The notes under the pieces were generated by a model. It was not told the origin of the DNA and ran no database searches. It worked only from the letters and a program-made list of their open reading frames with translations. 64,000 bases of DNA from positions 1,674,001-1,738,000 of the forward strand of contig CM074131.1 in the NCBI GenBank assembly GCA_037178625.1, given 5' to 3'. The position numbers and the translations under genes are program-made. Positions within the stretch are counted from its first letter, which is position 1. Each line of letters starts with the position of its first letter. Source of the stretch: Skeletonema tropicum (taxonomy: Eukaryota > Bacillariophyta > Thalassiosirophyceae > Thalassiosirales > Thalassiosiraceae). Of the stretch, positions 50,551 through 61,258 are shown in pieces.

Positions 50551-53121
50551 ATGACGAAATCCACGTCAAAGCCAGTCTCATGCGATGGCTGTCAAAAGCA
50601 ATTTCCTTCCAAGAACAAATTATTTCAGCACCTGGCCATCAATAGCGATGGATGTCTTTCACCTGATGAGTACGCTGAATACTTGAGGAACCCAAGAAAC
50701 TTTGAAAAGATCTGCGTTCTCTTTGGCTACCTTCCTGGAACTGACTATCAGCGGCGTTGTATTCCCAATGGAGCATGCGGAATTGAGAGTGGTCAGCATG
50801 CGTCTTGGTTGCTAACACAAGCAATCGACAGAGTTTGTCGTGGAGTCAACAACAACAAAGCCGATGAAGAGGTAGACATGTCATGGTCAGCGGAGAAAGC
50901 TGCCACTTTCAAAGCCAGTCGCTCCTATGGGACACTATCACGAAACTCAAATGCTGCCCACCAAGACGAGTATACTGGAGCTGTTACTGAATTGTTGTGC
51001 CTGAACACTTCTCCTCTATTCTTTGATTTTGCAAATGATGATAGCCCTAATGAAGAGAACGACAATACAACAAAAGAGCAACGCAAGAAAAAAGTAGCTG
51101 CTTGGGTGCACGCAGTCAATGAGCAATTAGATCATCTACTCTCTAGATTTACGCAACAGACCAAAGCGAGCGACTGGTCTCCTGGACGCATTCGTGTCTT
51201 TGGTAGATTGCAAATTCCACAGAAAAAGTTTAATCCAGAGACTGACGTTGTACATCGAAGAGTGGACTATTGCTTTCCAGCCGATTTGCTATTTGTTTCA
51301 GAACAGAATGGCGGTAACATTGCAATGTCAGACTCTGCGGTTCAGTTGCAAGTTGAAACTATGCAGCAGTTCATGGACAAAATGATATCTTTTCCACCTG
51401 GGAACAAGCCAGTTCGAGCATTTGATTCTGGTACAGCCACCGATAGAAGAAAGGAGAATTATTATTCAGAAGCACCCGTGGCCCAAGAGCGAGATGAATT
51501 CAGACCAGCAGTGAGACCGGACGATGTCACGCTGACCTACCTATACAATATGAAGAAAGTTATGCAGGCTTTCACAACACAGGTCGAAGATGTTGATCAG
51601 AACGATTCAGGGGCTGTGCTCGAGAAAAGATTTAGTGAATCAAAGCGAAACAAGCAGAAACAGCACAACAGCGCAAAGCAATACAAAATGAAGCAAAAAG
51701 AGCCACAGAAGAAGAAACACCGCAAACAGACACAAGACTCTGACACGACACAAGCCAAAGAAGGCACGGAAGAAATTGATGACTCCAAAAATCTCCCCGC
51801 AAAGAGATTTCTTCGGCGTAAACGATTTCACAATTTCTCTCCCAATGTGCTTGCACATGACTTTCTTGCCTACAGAAGAATGGATCGGATTTACCATCGC
51901 GGTACGATACGTCTCGACTCAACAACTCAGGGTTCCGAGAGTGATTTACATGCTGGTTCTCGTCCATTCGCAGTGTTTAGCCTGACAGGAGACATATTCT
52001 TATATGAACAAGCAAGGCGGGTAATTGGACTGCTCATAGCCATCCTCCGAGGTTGCATTGATATTGACATTCTCGATTTGGTGTTTGATGAAAACTATGG
52101 CCATCTCGTCTCCGCTCCTCTTGCTCCGAGTGTAGGGCTGGTGCAAGGAGAAGCAACGTATATGACTTGGGAGGGTAGACTCAACATGGTATTGAGTGCT
52201 CGACGCACACATGCATTTAGCAAAGGGTTTAATGACGAAGACGTTGTAACATCTGTAGAGCAATGGGAAGAAAGTGTTTTGAAGGATATTGCGAAGGGTT
52301 GGTATTTAGATGGGACTGGAGCCAACGGTGAATTGAATGCTGAAACAGATTGGCTTGAGACCGTCCTGTATCCTTGGGCTCGGAAGGCTCGAGAAGAGTT
52401 GGACAGCTATCGCCGTTGGAAATCAGGGGAAATCGCATCAAGTTTACCGCCAGTGGTTAGCATCGATACGAGCGTTCCTGCTATTTATGCGAAGTGCCTG
52501 CAGCTTCTACGCGAAGCGGATGCCAACGGAGCGTGGCCGGATACGAGTGCTCAACGTCAGTTAGTAATGCTCTCAACGCCAAATGATGAATCCCAAACCA
52601 CAAATTTAAATGCAGCGCGAATAGCAGCGGCGACTAACAACAGCGAAAGCCGATCTTGCGCGTATTCTTTCAAAGAAGGAGAGGGAGGAGCAAGTGGTTC
52701 GTTTTCCGTGGGAATCATGCCTGACCGTTCGAGCCAGCCGAAAGGGAACTTGCAATTTCCCGAACTAGTGCGAGCCTGCTTTGAGCTTGAGAGAGCACTC
52801 ATTCCTGATCGAGAGCCGTCAAGTACAATCGCCATAAACAGGAATGCCCAATTCAGGCCACATACGGACAAAGGAGCTGGGGCAGGGCAAAGTACGAGCC
52901 TTATAGTCGCAATGGGAAACTTTGTGGGAGGTGAACTGATGGTGGAAGGCGAGAGGAAAGACATCAGATACAGTGCGATCGAATTTAATGGCTGGAAACA
53001 GAGGCACTGGACCCTGCCATTCAAGGGGGAGCGCTATTCGTTGGTTTGGTTCACACCCAAAGGTTGCGAAGGCATGAGAGGTATCGATATCGACTTTGAT
53101 TCATTGAGCGAAGAGAAGTAA
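50551..53121 (+). CDS. Zinc-finger / TruA-type pseudouridine synthase / 2OG-Fe(II) oxygenase fusion
   Basis: An 856-aa protein if started at MTKSTSKPVSCDG; the open frame reaches an ATG at 50347, but those residues look like leader. Residues 11-35 form a C2HC finger (C11, C14, H27, C35). A TruA/Pus1-like domain spans about 50-630: VLFGYLPGTDYQ, then RRKRFHNFSPNVLAHDF, and FSLTGDIFLYEQARRVIGLLI, the equivalent of F-x-x-x-FLYHQIR-x-x-VG. The canonical R-TD-x-GVHA catalytic loop is not obvious; SRNSNAAHQDEYTGA sits in its place. The C-terminal domain (about 735-856) has HTD at 771-773, His819 and a following GERYSLVWF Arg. That is the iron triad and 2OG arginine of the JBP/TET-like oxygenase fold. 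A dual RNA- or DNA-modifying enzyme is inferred. Confidence 0.82.
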   Translation: MTKSTSKPVSCDGCQKQFPSKNKLFQHLAINSDGCLSPDEYAEYLRNPRNFEKICVLFGYLPGTDYQRRCIPNGACGIESGQHASWLLTQAIDRVCRGVNNNKADEEVDMSWSAEKAATFKASRSYGTLSRNSNAAHQDEYTGAVTELLCLNTSPLFFDFANDDSPNEENDNTTKEQRKKKVAAWVHAVNEQLDHLLSRFTQQTKASDWSPGRIRVFGRLQIPQKKFNPETDVVHRRVDYCFPADLLFVSEQNGGNIAMSDSAVQLQVETMQQFMDKMISFPPGNKPVRAFDSGTATDRRKENYYSEAPVAQERDEFRPAVRPDDVTLTYLYNMKKVMQAFTTQVEDVDQNDSGAVLEKRFSESKRNKQKQHNSAKQYKMKQKEPQKKKHRKQTQDSDTTQAKEGTEEIDDSKNLPAKRFLRRKRFHNFSPNVLAHDFLAYRRMDRIYHRGTIRLDSTTQGSESDLHAGSRPFAVFSLTGDIFLYEQARRVIGLLIAILRGCIDIDILDLVFDENYGHLVSAPLAPSVGLVQGEATYMTWEGRLNMVLSARRTHAFSKGFNDEDVVTSVEQWEESVLKDIAKGWYLDGTGANGELNAETDWLETVLYPWARKAREELDSYRRWKSGEIASSLPPVVSIDTSVPAIYAKCLQLLREADANGAWPDTSAQRQLVMLSTPNDESQTTNLNAARIAAATNNSESRSCAYSFKEGEGGASGSFSVGIMPDRSSQPKGNLQFPELVRACFELERALIPDREPSSTIAINRNAQFRPHTDKGAGAGQSTSLIVAMGNFVGGELMVEGERKDIRYSAIEFNGWKQRHWTLPFKGERYSLVWFTPKGCEGMRGIDIDFDSLSEEK

Positions 53122-53141
53122 TGGTAGTTTATTGCTATAAG

Positions 53142-54879
53142 TTATCTCCCGTCTCGCACTACTGATGTCTTTTCTTTGTGCCTCTGCACAATATCATCAA
53201 CTAGCGCCGCAAATGAATCATTTGACATTGTGAAGCTGCTCTGATCCGCGAGACAAGATATGCACGGTGCATCACTCTTTGAGTCGCTACAAGCAGAACT
53301 AGCAACACTTATTGCCGACCCTGCTATTAGTTCCATGAAGCGCGGCTCACTTGTACGTGAGAGCAACCCGCATGATAATTCAACAAACACTGTATCATCT
53401 GGAACAAAGATTGAATTAGCCATGTGATCCCCAGTTGACATCACAACTGCGTCAGCTGAATTGAATAAACGCGCTTGCTCTGCTATTGGTATATCGAAGT
53501 CTTGAACAATATGAAAATCGACGTGTGGGTGTTTACCCTTCACGCTCTTGACAAGCTTATCAAGACCATCCCATCTATTATTCTCACCAGCCTCATTTGC
53601 GTGCAGCAAGATTCTCATCGCAAGCTGTTGACTATCTTTCTCTGTGATATCTTTTCTGTCACGAGAACGCGGCAAGCCAAAGTGGCTGAATACTTCGTCT
53701 CGAAATTCATCCATTATTTGTTTTGTAATCTGCCTCGAATAAGAGAATGTTTGTTGATTGAAATACAGGTTCTTGAAACAATACAATGTAGCATGAGTCT
53801 CCTCCCAATTGGTTTCTCGTGCGTAACCAAACGCCCCCATTTGATGTGTAAGCTCACAGAACCAATTTCTACTGTGACTTAAACATCCTTGTACGCTTTT
53901 GGAAAATACACTGTCAAATGGGTAGCCCTTCTTCCTGAAGACATGCCAGTATGGAAGATACGTGAACAGGAATTCAAATAATGAACTCTCTCTATCGTTT
54001 GCTTTGAACGAGAGTAATAAGGTAGGCTCCTCAAAATAATGCACATTCTTTGCATGAGAGGGCGACTGGTTCTGCCTATTTCGAATCATAAATTGTCGGT
54101 TCTCAGTTTCAGCCGTGCAATCATTCCAATCAGTTACAGATGAAGCATACATTGCATGTAACCCTTGCATCCCGCACTGATGTCCAAGGTGAGAATCTAA
54201 ACTACTCGATTCACCCCATTTATCTTCTGCTCTACCATTCATAGCTTTGGCGCTGCAAGGGACACATCTCTTGGGATTCTTAGCCATGCGCTTATCGAAA
54301 TAAACCAGTCCACGTACCGATGTGTCCTGTTCAGGAGGTTTGGCAGAATCAATATTGTTTGTCACACAAACATCTGTAAACAGATGCATCCCTCCTAAAT
54401 CATCCTCTACTCGCTTGTGGACCCGTAGACACCATCTTTGGCAATCTCGCAGGATCAGGGTAATATTCTAACCAGTCAGATTCTTCGTTTTCAAACCAAA
54501 GACCATCTCCTACCATCTCCCATCCCCATCCATCATCGGAGGGAGAGCCTCTTGATCTTCTCACCACCCCGCCCAAAGTTAAGACTGTTGCGAAAACGAT
54601 GAATACTGCAATAAAGCGCACATTTTTCATTGCTGGGTAGAAGGAAAACAATAATGGACGCTGTGAAGTTGGACTAGCGATATTATAAGATGATGTGGGT
54701 GATACTAGCGGAGATCTCAGTGGATGAGCATGATCGTCATCTTCTTCAACTCCCTGCTCAATTCTTTCAAGCTCAAATGTAGCCCTGAGATCCGATTGCC
54801 CTATATTTAGGTTATCAAAGGCAACATCCGACTGCTTACGTTTGTGAGACTGTATCTGAATGTTCTGTTGGAGAAGCAT
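53142..54879 (-). CDS. GT61-like Golgi glycosyltransferase, one frame break
   Basis: The ATG at 54879 opens a type II protein: a cytosolic tail of about 85 residues, then an anchor (FIAVFIVFATVLTLGGVV), then a luminal stem (YYPDPARLP). The frame must lose one base near 54418-54424 to join the catalytic region, giving 578 aa in total. The catalytic part contains CFKNLYFNQQTFSYSRQ, an ILLHANEAGENNRW stretch, FHIVQDFDIPIAEQARLFNS and ADAVVMSTGDHMANSIFVP. These match the DUF563/GT61 pattern, in which the last segment is the H/G-x-x-L-x-N/x-F donor-site region. The likely role is xylosyl- or GlcNAc-type transfer to glycans; donor unknown. The stop codon is 20 bp from the convergent neighbour. The break is probably an assembly error. 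Confidence 0.72.
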
Positions 54880-55502
54880 ATTCTTCTGGTAGTGATGGTT
54901 GCCGCTGAAGAAACATTTGCTATATCCTCATCTGTGGCAGTAGTTCGACGAGTTAGAGTCTGATTATTGTCCATTGTAACAACGATTCGAGATAGGTGAT
55001 TTTATTAAGAAGTGGACGACTTTCAAGCGATGTCTTCAGCTATGCTTCTTTTATCAACCGGTTGTTTCGGCAATCCAAAAAACCGTACGTTGTACCTAAG
55101 CAGGTCCAGATTATTGTTGTAGATATCTAATCAGTTAACTTGTATTCATTTATTGGTTGGTTGTGTTCCAGCACTCTTTGCAACATACTTACTGCTATAC
55201 CACGACACAACAGCATCATTGCATTGAATTTGATGGGAGTGGAACTGCAAGCGGGAATTGGAATCGGAAAGAATCGGAAGCAATCAAAACATTTTAAATG
55301 AGTCTACATACTTCGGAATTAGTACGAAAGCGTTGGCCAAATTTGGTAATAACTCATTCAAAAACTGGCGATCTTTGCGTCTGGGGCTTCTGTCTCCTAT
55401 ATTTCGTCTTAGTATGTCATAGAAGGTAGAAGGAGACGCGCCGGCAAATCAGTAGGCCAGTCCACCTATCTGAATGAACCGGGTTTGTCATTGATCGTCA
55501 AA
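54880..55502. promoter_or_regulatory. Divergent promoter region
   Basis: 623 bp between the GT61-like gene and the protease gene. I see no RNA gene, repeat or known site. It is long compared with the other divergent spacers in this window. Confidence 0.35.
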
Positions 55503-56436
55503 ATGAAGTCAACTATCCTCCCTTTGCTTTTGTCGGTATCTGCATGCACATCTTGTGCACAATATATTCGAGGTGCAGCCGACAGTATAACTGCATCTAC
55601 TCTCTCGAAAGAAGAGCACAATTATGAATCAAGGGCGCTTAATGATCGAATCATCGGCGGTGAAAGCGTTACTGGTGGAGAGGATAGTACCTACGCAGTC
55701 TCCCTCAAAGACAGAAAGGGCAATCATTTCTGTGGTGGTGTGCTTGTATCATATAACGCAGTGCTAACAGCGGCTCATTGTGTAGGGGAAGAGTCAGGGA
55801 AGGAAGGGATAATAGCTGTGGTTGGACGTCCCAATCTAAACAGGGCTTGGGATGGTGAAGAAATCAAAGTTACAAAACAACTGCTTCACTCCAAGTTTCG
55901 CGCGAATGGATTTGAGTTTGATCATGACTATGCGTTAATGTTCCTTGAGAAAGATGTATCTGTACCAGTAGATATAATTACAATGAATCAAAATCCAGCT
56001 TTTCCGCTTCCTGGTGCGAAAGTGACAGTGTATGGATATGGGGATGTGGATGATAGTGACAAGATAACACGGCTCAGTCGAGAAATTCTGAAAGCTGACT
56101 TGAGAGTCGTCTCAAAAGAAGATTGCGAAGCAATTGAAGCGGAGTTTGAGGGCAATAATGTGACCCTTGCAGGTTATGTCGATGGAACCACGATGATTTG
56201 CGCGAAAACACAATGATAAAGATAGTTGCCAAGGAGATTCGGGAGGACCTCTGGTTCAACATAGAAGAGATGGCAGCAAAGAGCTTGTAGGCATTGTGAG
56301 TTGGGGAGTAGGCTGTGCTAATGCATTTCCTGGCGTCTACGCAGCAGCTTCCTCCGCTTTTAGGTGGACGAGGAGAACTATTTGTAGAGAGAGCAGGAAG
56401 CCGCATCACCAGTTTAATTGCGAACAAAATTGGTAG
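55503..56436 (+). CDS. Secreted trypsin-like serine protease (S1), one frame break before the catalytic Ser
   Basis: Start at the ATG at 55503 ([19 protein letters not shown]), a signal peptide; the longer frame begins with TTG. A propeptide ends at the activation site RIIGGES. The His of the triad lies in VLTAAHC and the Asp in [10 protein letters not shown]. The frame then ends at a stop at 56214-56216 after TMICAKT. Removing one base near 56205-56214 joins it to [14 protein letters not shown] and [17 protein letters not shown], restoring the Ser and 310 codons. The C-terminus after [10 protein letters not shown] is atypical (RWTRRTIC...), so a second small error there is possible. If the break is real the enzyme lacks its nucleophile and is dead. 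Confidence 0.83.
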
Positions 56437-56642
56437 ACGTATATAGATTATTTAGTTTGTTGCAAACAATGTTATGCTCCCAGAGAAGGATCATAAGTAT
56501 CCAACATCAAGTAGTGTAAACTATAATGAATAATTTAGACAACTCATGCATTATGAGATCATTAGTCATTCTTTTCATATAAATTATTTGGTACAATAAA
56601 GACTCTATCAGAGAGAGGGTTGAGAAGGATGAAAATGAATGA

Positions 56643-57006
56643 AACTGCACATACATACACAAGATCCCGTGTATATCTTCGCTAAAATTGTCTACAAAAA
56701 AGATCCACTCCCCCGACTCCCGCGAACCATTTTTCGCCATTCTCCAAAGCGAAGCCCAAAGCTCTCTCAAAAGCCCTCGCGTCGACCACGTGGCCATCTG
56801 CTCCATCTGTTTTGGCTTCTTCAGTATGGGTGACGCACCTCTCTAGTTACAGTGCACAAGATAATGCACATCTATCACAGCACTCAAAGGACATCAAAAA
56901 ATTAAATCGTCATCAGCGTGAAGTTCAAGCGCTTCGTGCTTCTAACAGTCCAGCAGAGCAAGCTGAGTGTTGTTCGGATTCATTGTGTGGCTTGGAGGTT
57001 CGTTAG
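56643..57006 (+). pseudogene. Possible small or decayed coding stretch
   Basis: Two plus-strand frames could join with a one-base shift near 56845. The first contains SREPFFAILQSEAQSSLKS and a CSICFGFFSMGD segment. The second contains DIKKLNRHQREVQALRAS and ends in CCSDSLCGLEVR. There is no ATG in the first frame, so an upstream exon would be needed. No family is recognised. Without transcript data this is only a candidate. Confidence 0.25.
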
Positions 57007-57182
57007 CTTGAAGAAGAAATGCTTTTATTGTAGCTCAAACCGTGGAGTATAAATAAATAAATACAAAGAGTATAATCGAAGACGGCAATAATATCTTTGT
57101 CTTTGGAAGCGCTTTGCACCGAAGGGATCAGAGAAACAGACTGCAGCAATCGTAGATTCTGCCAATAAAAATCAAAATAATT

Positions 57183-58709
57183 ATGCCGCCCTCCAAACAG
57201 ACTGGCAGTTCTTCCGCCCCGACGTACTTCCTAACAAGCTTAACAAATGGATTTCGATCGGGAATCGTCTCTCCGGCGCCGTCAACCACGTCTATAACTC
57301 CCATAACACCCATGACGCCGCTTACAACTCCGCGTACACCAGCACAGGCACTTATTGGGCGATATCCCTATGCCAACAAGAAGGACGCAAGGGGCGGCAA
57401 CAACAGTCAGTCACGTCAAGTAATACCGTCACAGCTTCCAGCGATCGACGACGATCGAGAACAGCAGCTCGTGGCGCTGCAACTGCTTTCAAATTTTTTG
57501 AACGCAGCTGAAAATGCAATTGAAGACATATCCGAGCGAGAGAATGATGGGAAGAAAGTGGTGGGGCCTGCCATCCTGCGACTGTGTAATGATTTAGCCG
57601 ATGGGATACAACAGGTAGCCGAGGAACTGGATAGGGAGCATCAACACATTGAAAAGGTCATGAGTGATCATGATCTAAGATTGGTGGAAGAGGGCTCCGA
57701 AGAAACAGAGAGTAAGGACGCGTCAGAAACTGTTACGGTCGCCTCGGACGAAACAATATTGGTATTGCCTTCATCAGAACAAGAACTTTTAACAACAATA
57801 TCCGCAGCGCACACTGTGTTGCTGGATATGGCAACTGCATTACGAGCTATTACACAAAACGAGGCACAAGAATTGGGAGAGGTTGCATTGGAAGTTGCAA
57901 CCATGATGATTTGGTCACTTAGGATGGTCTACAGCAACATGATGTACGTAACTGTGGCAAGCGAGCAAGATGGATATGCTCATAAACCATCAGGAGCGAA
58001 GCAGGTGACATGGGGCAATGGAAACTCAAACATTAATCTCGTGCCATTGGTAGAAATATTGGGTGAAGAAGAGAAGAAGGACGAGCATCACAATCCTGGA
58101 GGCACACCTCCTCTTCAAAGTGGAAGATACACGCAACAGTTGCCAACAATCCCGTCTTCTCCAACTCGTATTGGTCACAGTATCCCCGAAAGAGTACGTG
58201 TGCTATGGCCGCCTCTGCTCCCGGCAGTCACCGAGGCAAGCAAACACTGCGTTTCCACCGCGAAAGAACACCCTTTAGCTGCAACTGCTATTGGGCTCAC
58301 TTGCGGTCCCGCTGCGATCACCACTGCTGTAATTGCTGGTCCACCCCTCCTTATTGCGGACTGGGCGATCCAAAGCTCTTACGAGGCTCTATCGCATCAT
58401 ACACCTGTGGTGGAAGCATTGGAAAAGGGCGCGGCAAGCACTTTACAAGTTGCAAGGCTATCTGTGCTTTGTACGAAATTAGTGGTCAAACAAGGTTTAT
58501 CAGTTGGAGAGCGACAGATTAAACGACGAGGAGGTGTTGGGAAGGTTTGCGAAGATGTTGTAGGGGGCGCAGTGCATATGGCGACACACCCACTTGACAC
58601 AGCTGGTAAGGCTTGGGGAGGATTATTCTGGATGGGTGGAGCGTTAAGAGATACCATAGGCTGTGTAGTCGACTCTGTCAATAATGTCCACGTGGATATG
58701 CATGGTTAG
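57183..58709 (+). CDS. Diatom protein of unknown function with hydrophobic hairpin
   Basis: A 508-aa single-exon protein. The first 80 residues are Ser/Thr/Pro-rich (TSITPITPMTPLTTPRTP). Helical, Leu-rich stretches at about 95-165 and 205-265 look like coiled or packed helices. After a linker, residues about 345-420 include a hydrophobic pair (ATAIGLTCGPAAITTAVIAG and PPLLIADWAI) that could enter a membrane as a hairpin. A further amphipathic C-terminal third follows (VARLSVLCTKLVVKQGLSVG, GGLFWMGGALRDTIGCVV). The hairpin-plus-amphipathic-helix pattern resembles lipid-droplet or ER-shaping proteins, but I recognise no family. There is no signal peptide. Confidence 0.75.
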   Translation: MPPSKQTGSSSAPTYFLTSLTNGFRSGIVSPAPSTTSITPITPMTPLTTPRTPAQALIGRYPYANKKDARGGNNSQSRQVIPSQLPAIDDDREQQLVALQLLSNFLNAAENAIEDISERENDGKKVVGPAILRLCNDLADGIQQVAEELDREHQHIEKVMSDHDLRLVEEGSEETESKDASETVTVASDETILVLPSSEQELLTTISAAHTVLLDMATALRAITQNEAQELGEVALEVATMMIWSLRMVYSNMMYVTVASEQDGYAHKPSGAKQVTWGNGNSNINLVPLVEILGEEEKKDEHHNPGGTPPLQSGRYTQQLPTIPSSPTRIGHSIPERVRVLWPPLLPAVTEASKHCVSTAKEHPLAATAIGLTCGPAAITTAVIAGPPLLIADWAIQSSYEALSHHTPVVEALEKGAASTLQVARLSVLCTKLVVKQGLSVGERQIKRRGGVGKVCEDVVGGAVHMATHPLDTAGKAWGGLFWMGGALRDTIGCVVDSVNNVHVDMHG

Positions 58710-58777
58710 ATTATCACGATATATATGTTATGTAATTTAGTAGGCAAATATTGTGTATTTACTAATTCGAAGTCTTC

Positions 58778-60886
58778 TCACTTTGCCGCTGGTTTACTAT
58801 CAAATTCACTCTCTAACTGAAGCATGAGAAGATTAACTTTCTTCTCCAGCGGAGCCAAGCGCGAACGTTTTGTCTCCTTGGCCCGAGCGAAATGAGCCTG
58901 TGCGTCAGCAATTTGAGTCCTGAATGCAAATTTGTCTTCCTCAAGGGTTTCATTCATGTTCTTTAGAAACATTGTGTCATCAGAAACCTTTTTGTGTTTC
59001 TTTTTCAATATCATGCACCGCTGTTCGAGCTGATGCCGTTGTTGTTTCAGGGCATATATCAAGTCAGTGGTGGATTGCTCCGATTTTGAATTATGCTCGT
59101 TTTCTCTTCGAATAGCTTCAAGCCTCCCTTCGTAATATATCCTTTGCTGCTCAAGCTGGCTCTTTAGCAAGGTATAATATTGACCTGCGAAACACTCTAA
59201 TTTGCGATGCACCGCCTCGTCATCTTCAGCGGATGATGAGTAAGTAGGAATAGTCGATCTCTCCAACGAGGAAAGCGGTGTCCACCCATCTTCTTCAGAG
59301 TTGTGTCTCCCCAATAGCTGCTGTATTTGCGCTTCTTCCATCACTCGTGGATCTGTTCCTTCTACAATCTTACCATCTTCCATATTCTGCAGCAGACGAT
59401 GGACATATCCTCCGCCTGCGAAGTCAAACACATGTTGCGTTTCAGTGTCTAATGCATATGCATGAAGGGTTTCTTCGTAATGTTGCATTGCGTGCCCTCT
59501 GTGAGAAGGGATCTGAGCCGACGAGGACCCATCAGCTGTCATTTCATGAGATGAGGACAGACCTTTTGCGCACGAAACAACTCCACAAATGAGGCACACA
59601 TAATTTCCCATGGTATTGGAACAGATGTGGCACCTACTGAGCGTTTCGTTGAGACCTGAATGATCAAAACGGCATACAGGACAGGGTGAATCTTGCCATT
59701 GTGCAAGACAGCCAATATGGAATGAATGGTTGCAGACTGTAGTAAGAATAGATGATGATGCTCCCAACGACATTTTGTCAAGGCAAACAGGACATTGATG
59801 ATCCTCCTTGTTGGGTTGTTGCTTCGATGTTGCTGCTGTTGTTGTTGTTGTTGTTGCAGCCGCCAAAGATTGATTACTCGGTGATGGGGGTGATGTCGAC
59901 GAAGCAAATAGTGGACCGAGAAGGCTGACACCGTCCTCTCCCTCAACATGGAATGTATGATAAACAGAGCATATCTCAGTTTCGTCAAGACTGGTGTAGG
60001 GTCTGTGGTGAAGGTCAGAGACGAATGTTTCCGCTGAGTCTTTTGAATCGAGTACAAATAAAATGAGATAACTTTTGTCGTTGCTTTCATCAGATGCGTC
60101 CTTTTTCTCTTCAGCAATTGATTCGTAGCGAATGCTGCAGTCATAACCACCATCATAATGATTGAGTGCTAAGTCACCCAAGGAAGATGACCTTGCTCCC
60201 CTTGTTAATTCATTTGATTTCAGTGCATCTCTATTTCTTTCTTCATGCAAGTTTGAGATAGATGCAGCACTTAATGATGTTGCAAGTGAGTAACCAGCTT
60301 GCGCTGTATCATCTTCATTTTCACACGCCCATGTCATTGATCTTCGACGACTATCATCTGAATTGTTCTCAGCTAATGCTTGAGTTCTTTTTCTAATCCG
60401 CCGCTTTCGACGATGTTCCGCCTCTTCAGCTTTCGACAATCCAATTACTATTCGGACTTGCTCAATAAAAGGGCGATGGCTGCGTACCAGGTTGATGACA
60501 CCATCAGGTACCTGGTGCGGAGGAACATGAGTCATGACAATAATCCGTTCCATGTCGTCTATTTGGGATTTATTGCGTTTTATAGTTTCATCATTGTCGT
60601 CCTCATGAGTATCAAATGAAGAGCAGGATGAAAAAGAGGCGCAAGATGATGACGACGACTCGGAGCTGTCGTCATCATCAGAGCTTTCACCTTGCTCATC
60701 GATTATTTTCTTCTCTAATTCGAGATCATCGCCATCTGCTAGAGCGTCGAGAGCACCACTTCTTCGAGGGTGTAGAGTCACAATACTGCCTGCATATGTC
60801 CCAAGCGCCGGATTACCAAACGTTACCGGCCATCTTCGAAGACGAAACTTTCTTCTCAGCTGCTGCTGTTCGTCTGATGAACTCAT
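58778..60886 (-). CDS. BRAP/BRAP2/ETP1-like E3 ubiquitin ligase (RING plus UBP zinc finger)
   Basis: A 702-aa protein starting MSSSDEQQQ (ATG at 60886; the longer frame begins with GTG). Domains in order: an N-terminal BRAP2 RRM-like region (IVMTHVPPHQVPDGVINLV and, after a long insert, LILFVLDSKDSAETFVSDL), a RING-H2 at about 375-415 (CPVCLDKM, CNHSFHIGCLAQW, CPVCRF), a UBP-type zinc finger (CHICSNTMGNYVCLICGVVSC, then HRGHAMQHYEET and TQHVFDFAGGGYVHRL), and a C-terminal coiled coil (about 560-690). A CAA/ACA repeat encodes a Thr-rich run before the RING. Relatives act as ubiquitin ligases in Ras/MAPK signalling (animals) or ethanol tolerance (yeast). Assignment is secure. Confidence 0.95.
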   Translation of the reverse strand: MSSSDEQQQLRRKFRLRRWPVTFGNPALGTYAGSIVTLHPRRSGALDALADGDDLELEKKIIDEQGESSDDDDSSESSSSSCASFSSCSSFDTHEDDNDETIKRNKSQIDDMERIIVMTHVPPHQVPDGVINLVRSHRPFIEQVRIVIGLSKAEEAEHRRKRRIRKRTQALAENNSDDSRRRSMTWACENEDDTAQAGYSLATSLSAASISNLHEERNRDALKSNELTRGARSSSLGDLALNHYDGGYDCSIRYESIAEEKKDASDESNDKSYLILFVLDSKDSAETFVSDLHHRPYTSLDETEICSVYHTFHVEGEDGVSLLGPLFASSTSPPSPSNQSLAAATTTTTTAATSKQQPNKEDHQCPVCLDKMSLGASSSILTTVCNHSFHIGCLAQWQDSPCPVCRFDHSGLNETLSRCHICSNTMGNYVCLICGVVSCAKGLSSSHEMTADGSSSAQIPSHRGHAMQHYEETLHAYALDTETQHVFDFAGGGYVHRLLQNMEDGKIVEGTDPRVMEEAQIQQLLGRHNSEEDGWTPLSSLERSTIPTYSSSAEDDEAVHRKLECFAGQYYTLLKSQLEQQRIYYEGRLEAIRRENEHNSKSEQSTTDLIYALKQQRHQLEQRCMILKKKHKKVSDDTMFLKNMNETLEEDKFAFRTQIADAQAHFARAKETKRSRLAPLEKKVNLLMLQLESEFDSKPAAK

Positions 60887-61258
60887 ATGTAATGTACTTG
60901 CTAAAGCTGGCACTTTGTCCTCTATCTGGATCTGTCTGGATCTATGTCGCTACTCCTCATCCGCTGCGGCCGCATCCGCCATGACCTGCCGTGCCATTAG
61001 TATGTCTTTCACTTTACGTTAACCGGCAGTGTCAGTTGTTCATGTCGTTGGGAATTAGCATTAGAGAGTAATTTAATGACAGTATAGTTAACGGTGGATT
61101 GATGTTCTGATTCTCTTCATATCAACAGCGTAATTTTTTGGATAGCATGGCAATTGTCATAAAAGAGCCCATCAGCGAGCCATCACCATCACTCAATATA
61201 ATATTGTTCATTTCCACCGTCCATCGACCATGATACTGTAGCTGTAGGAGACTGCAAC
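60887..61258. promoter_or_regulatory. Bidirectional promoter, BRAP/CTP synthase
   Basis: A 372-bp spacer between divergent start codons. No specific element is claimed. Confidence 0.35.

Noticed and set aside
56507..56806. 99-codon minus-strand frame after the protease gene
   Set aside because: No motif, low-complexity hydrophobic ending and overlap with a better plus-strand candidate.
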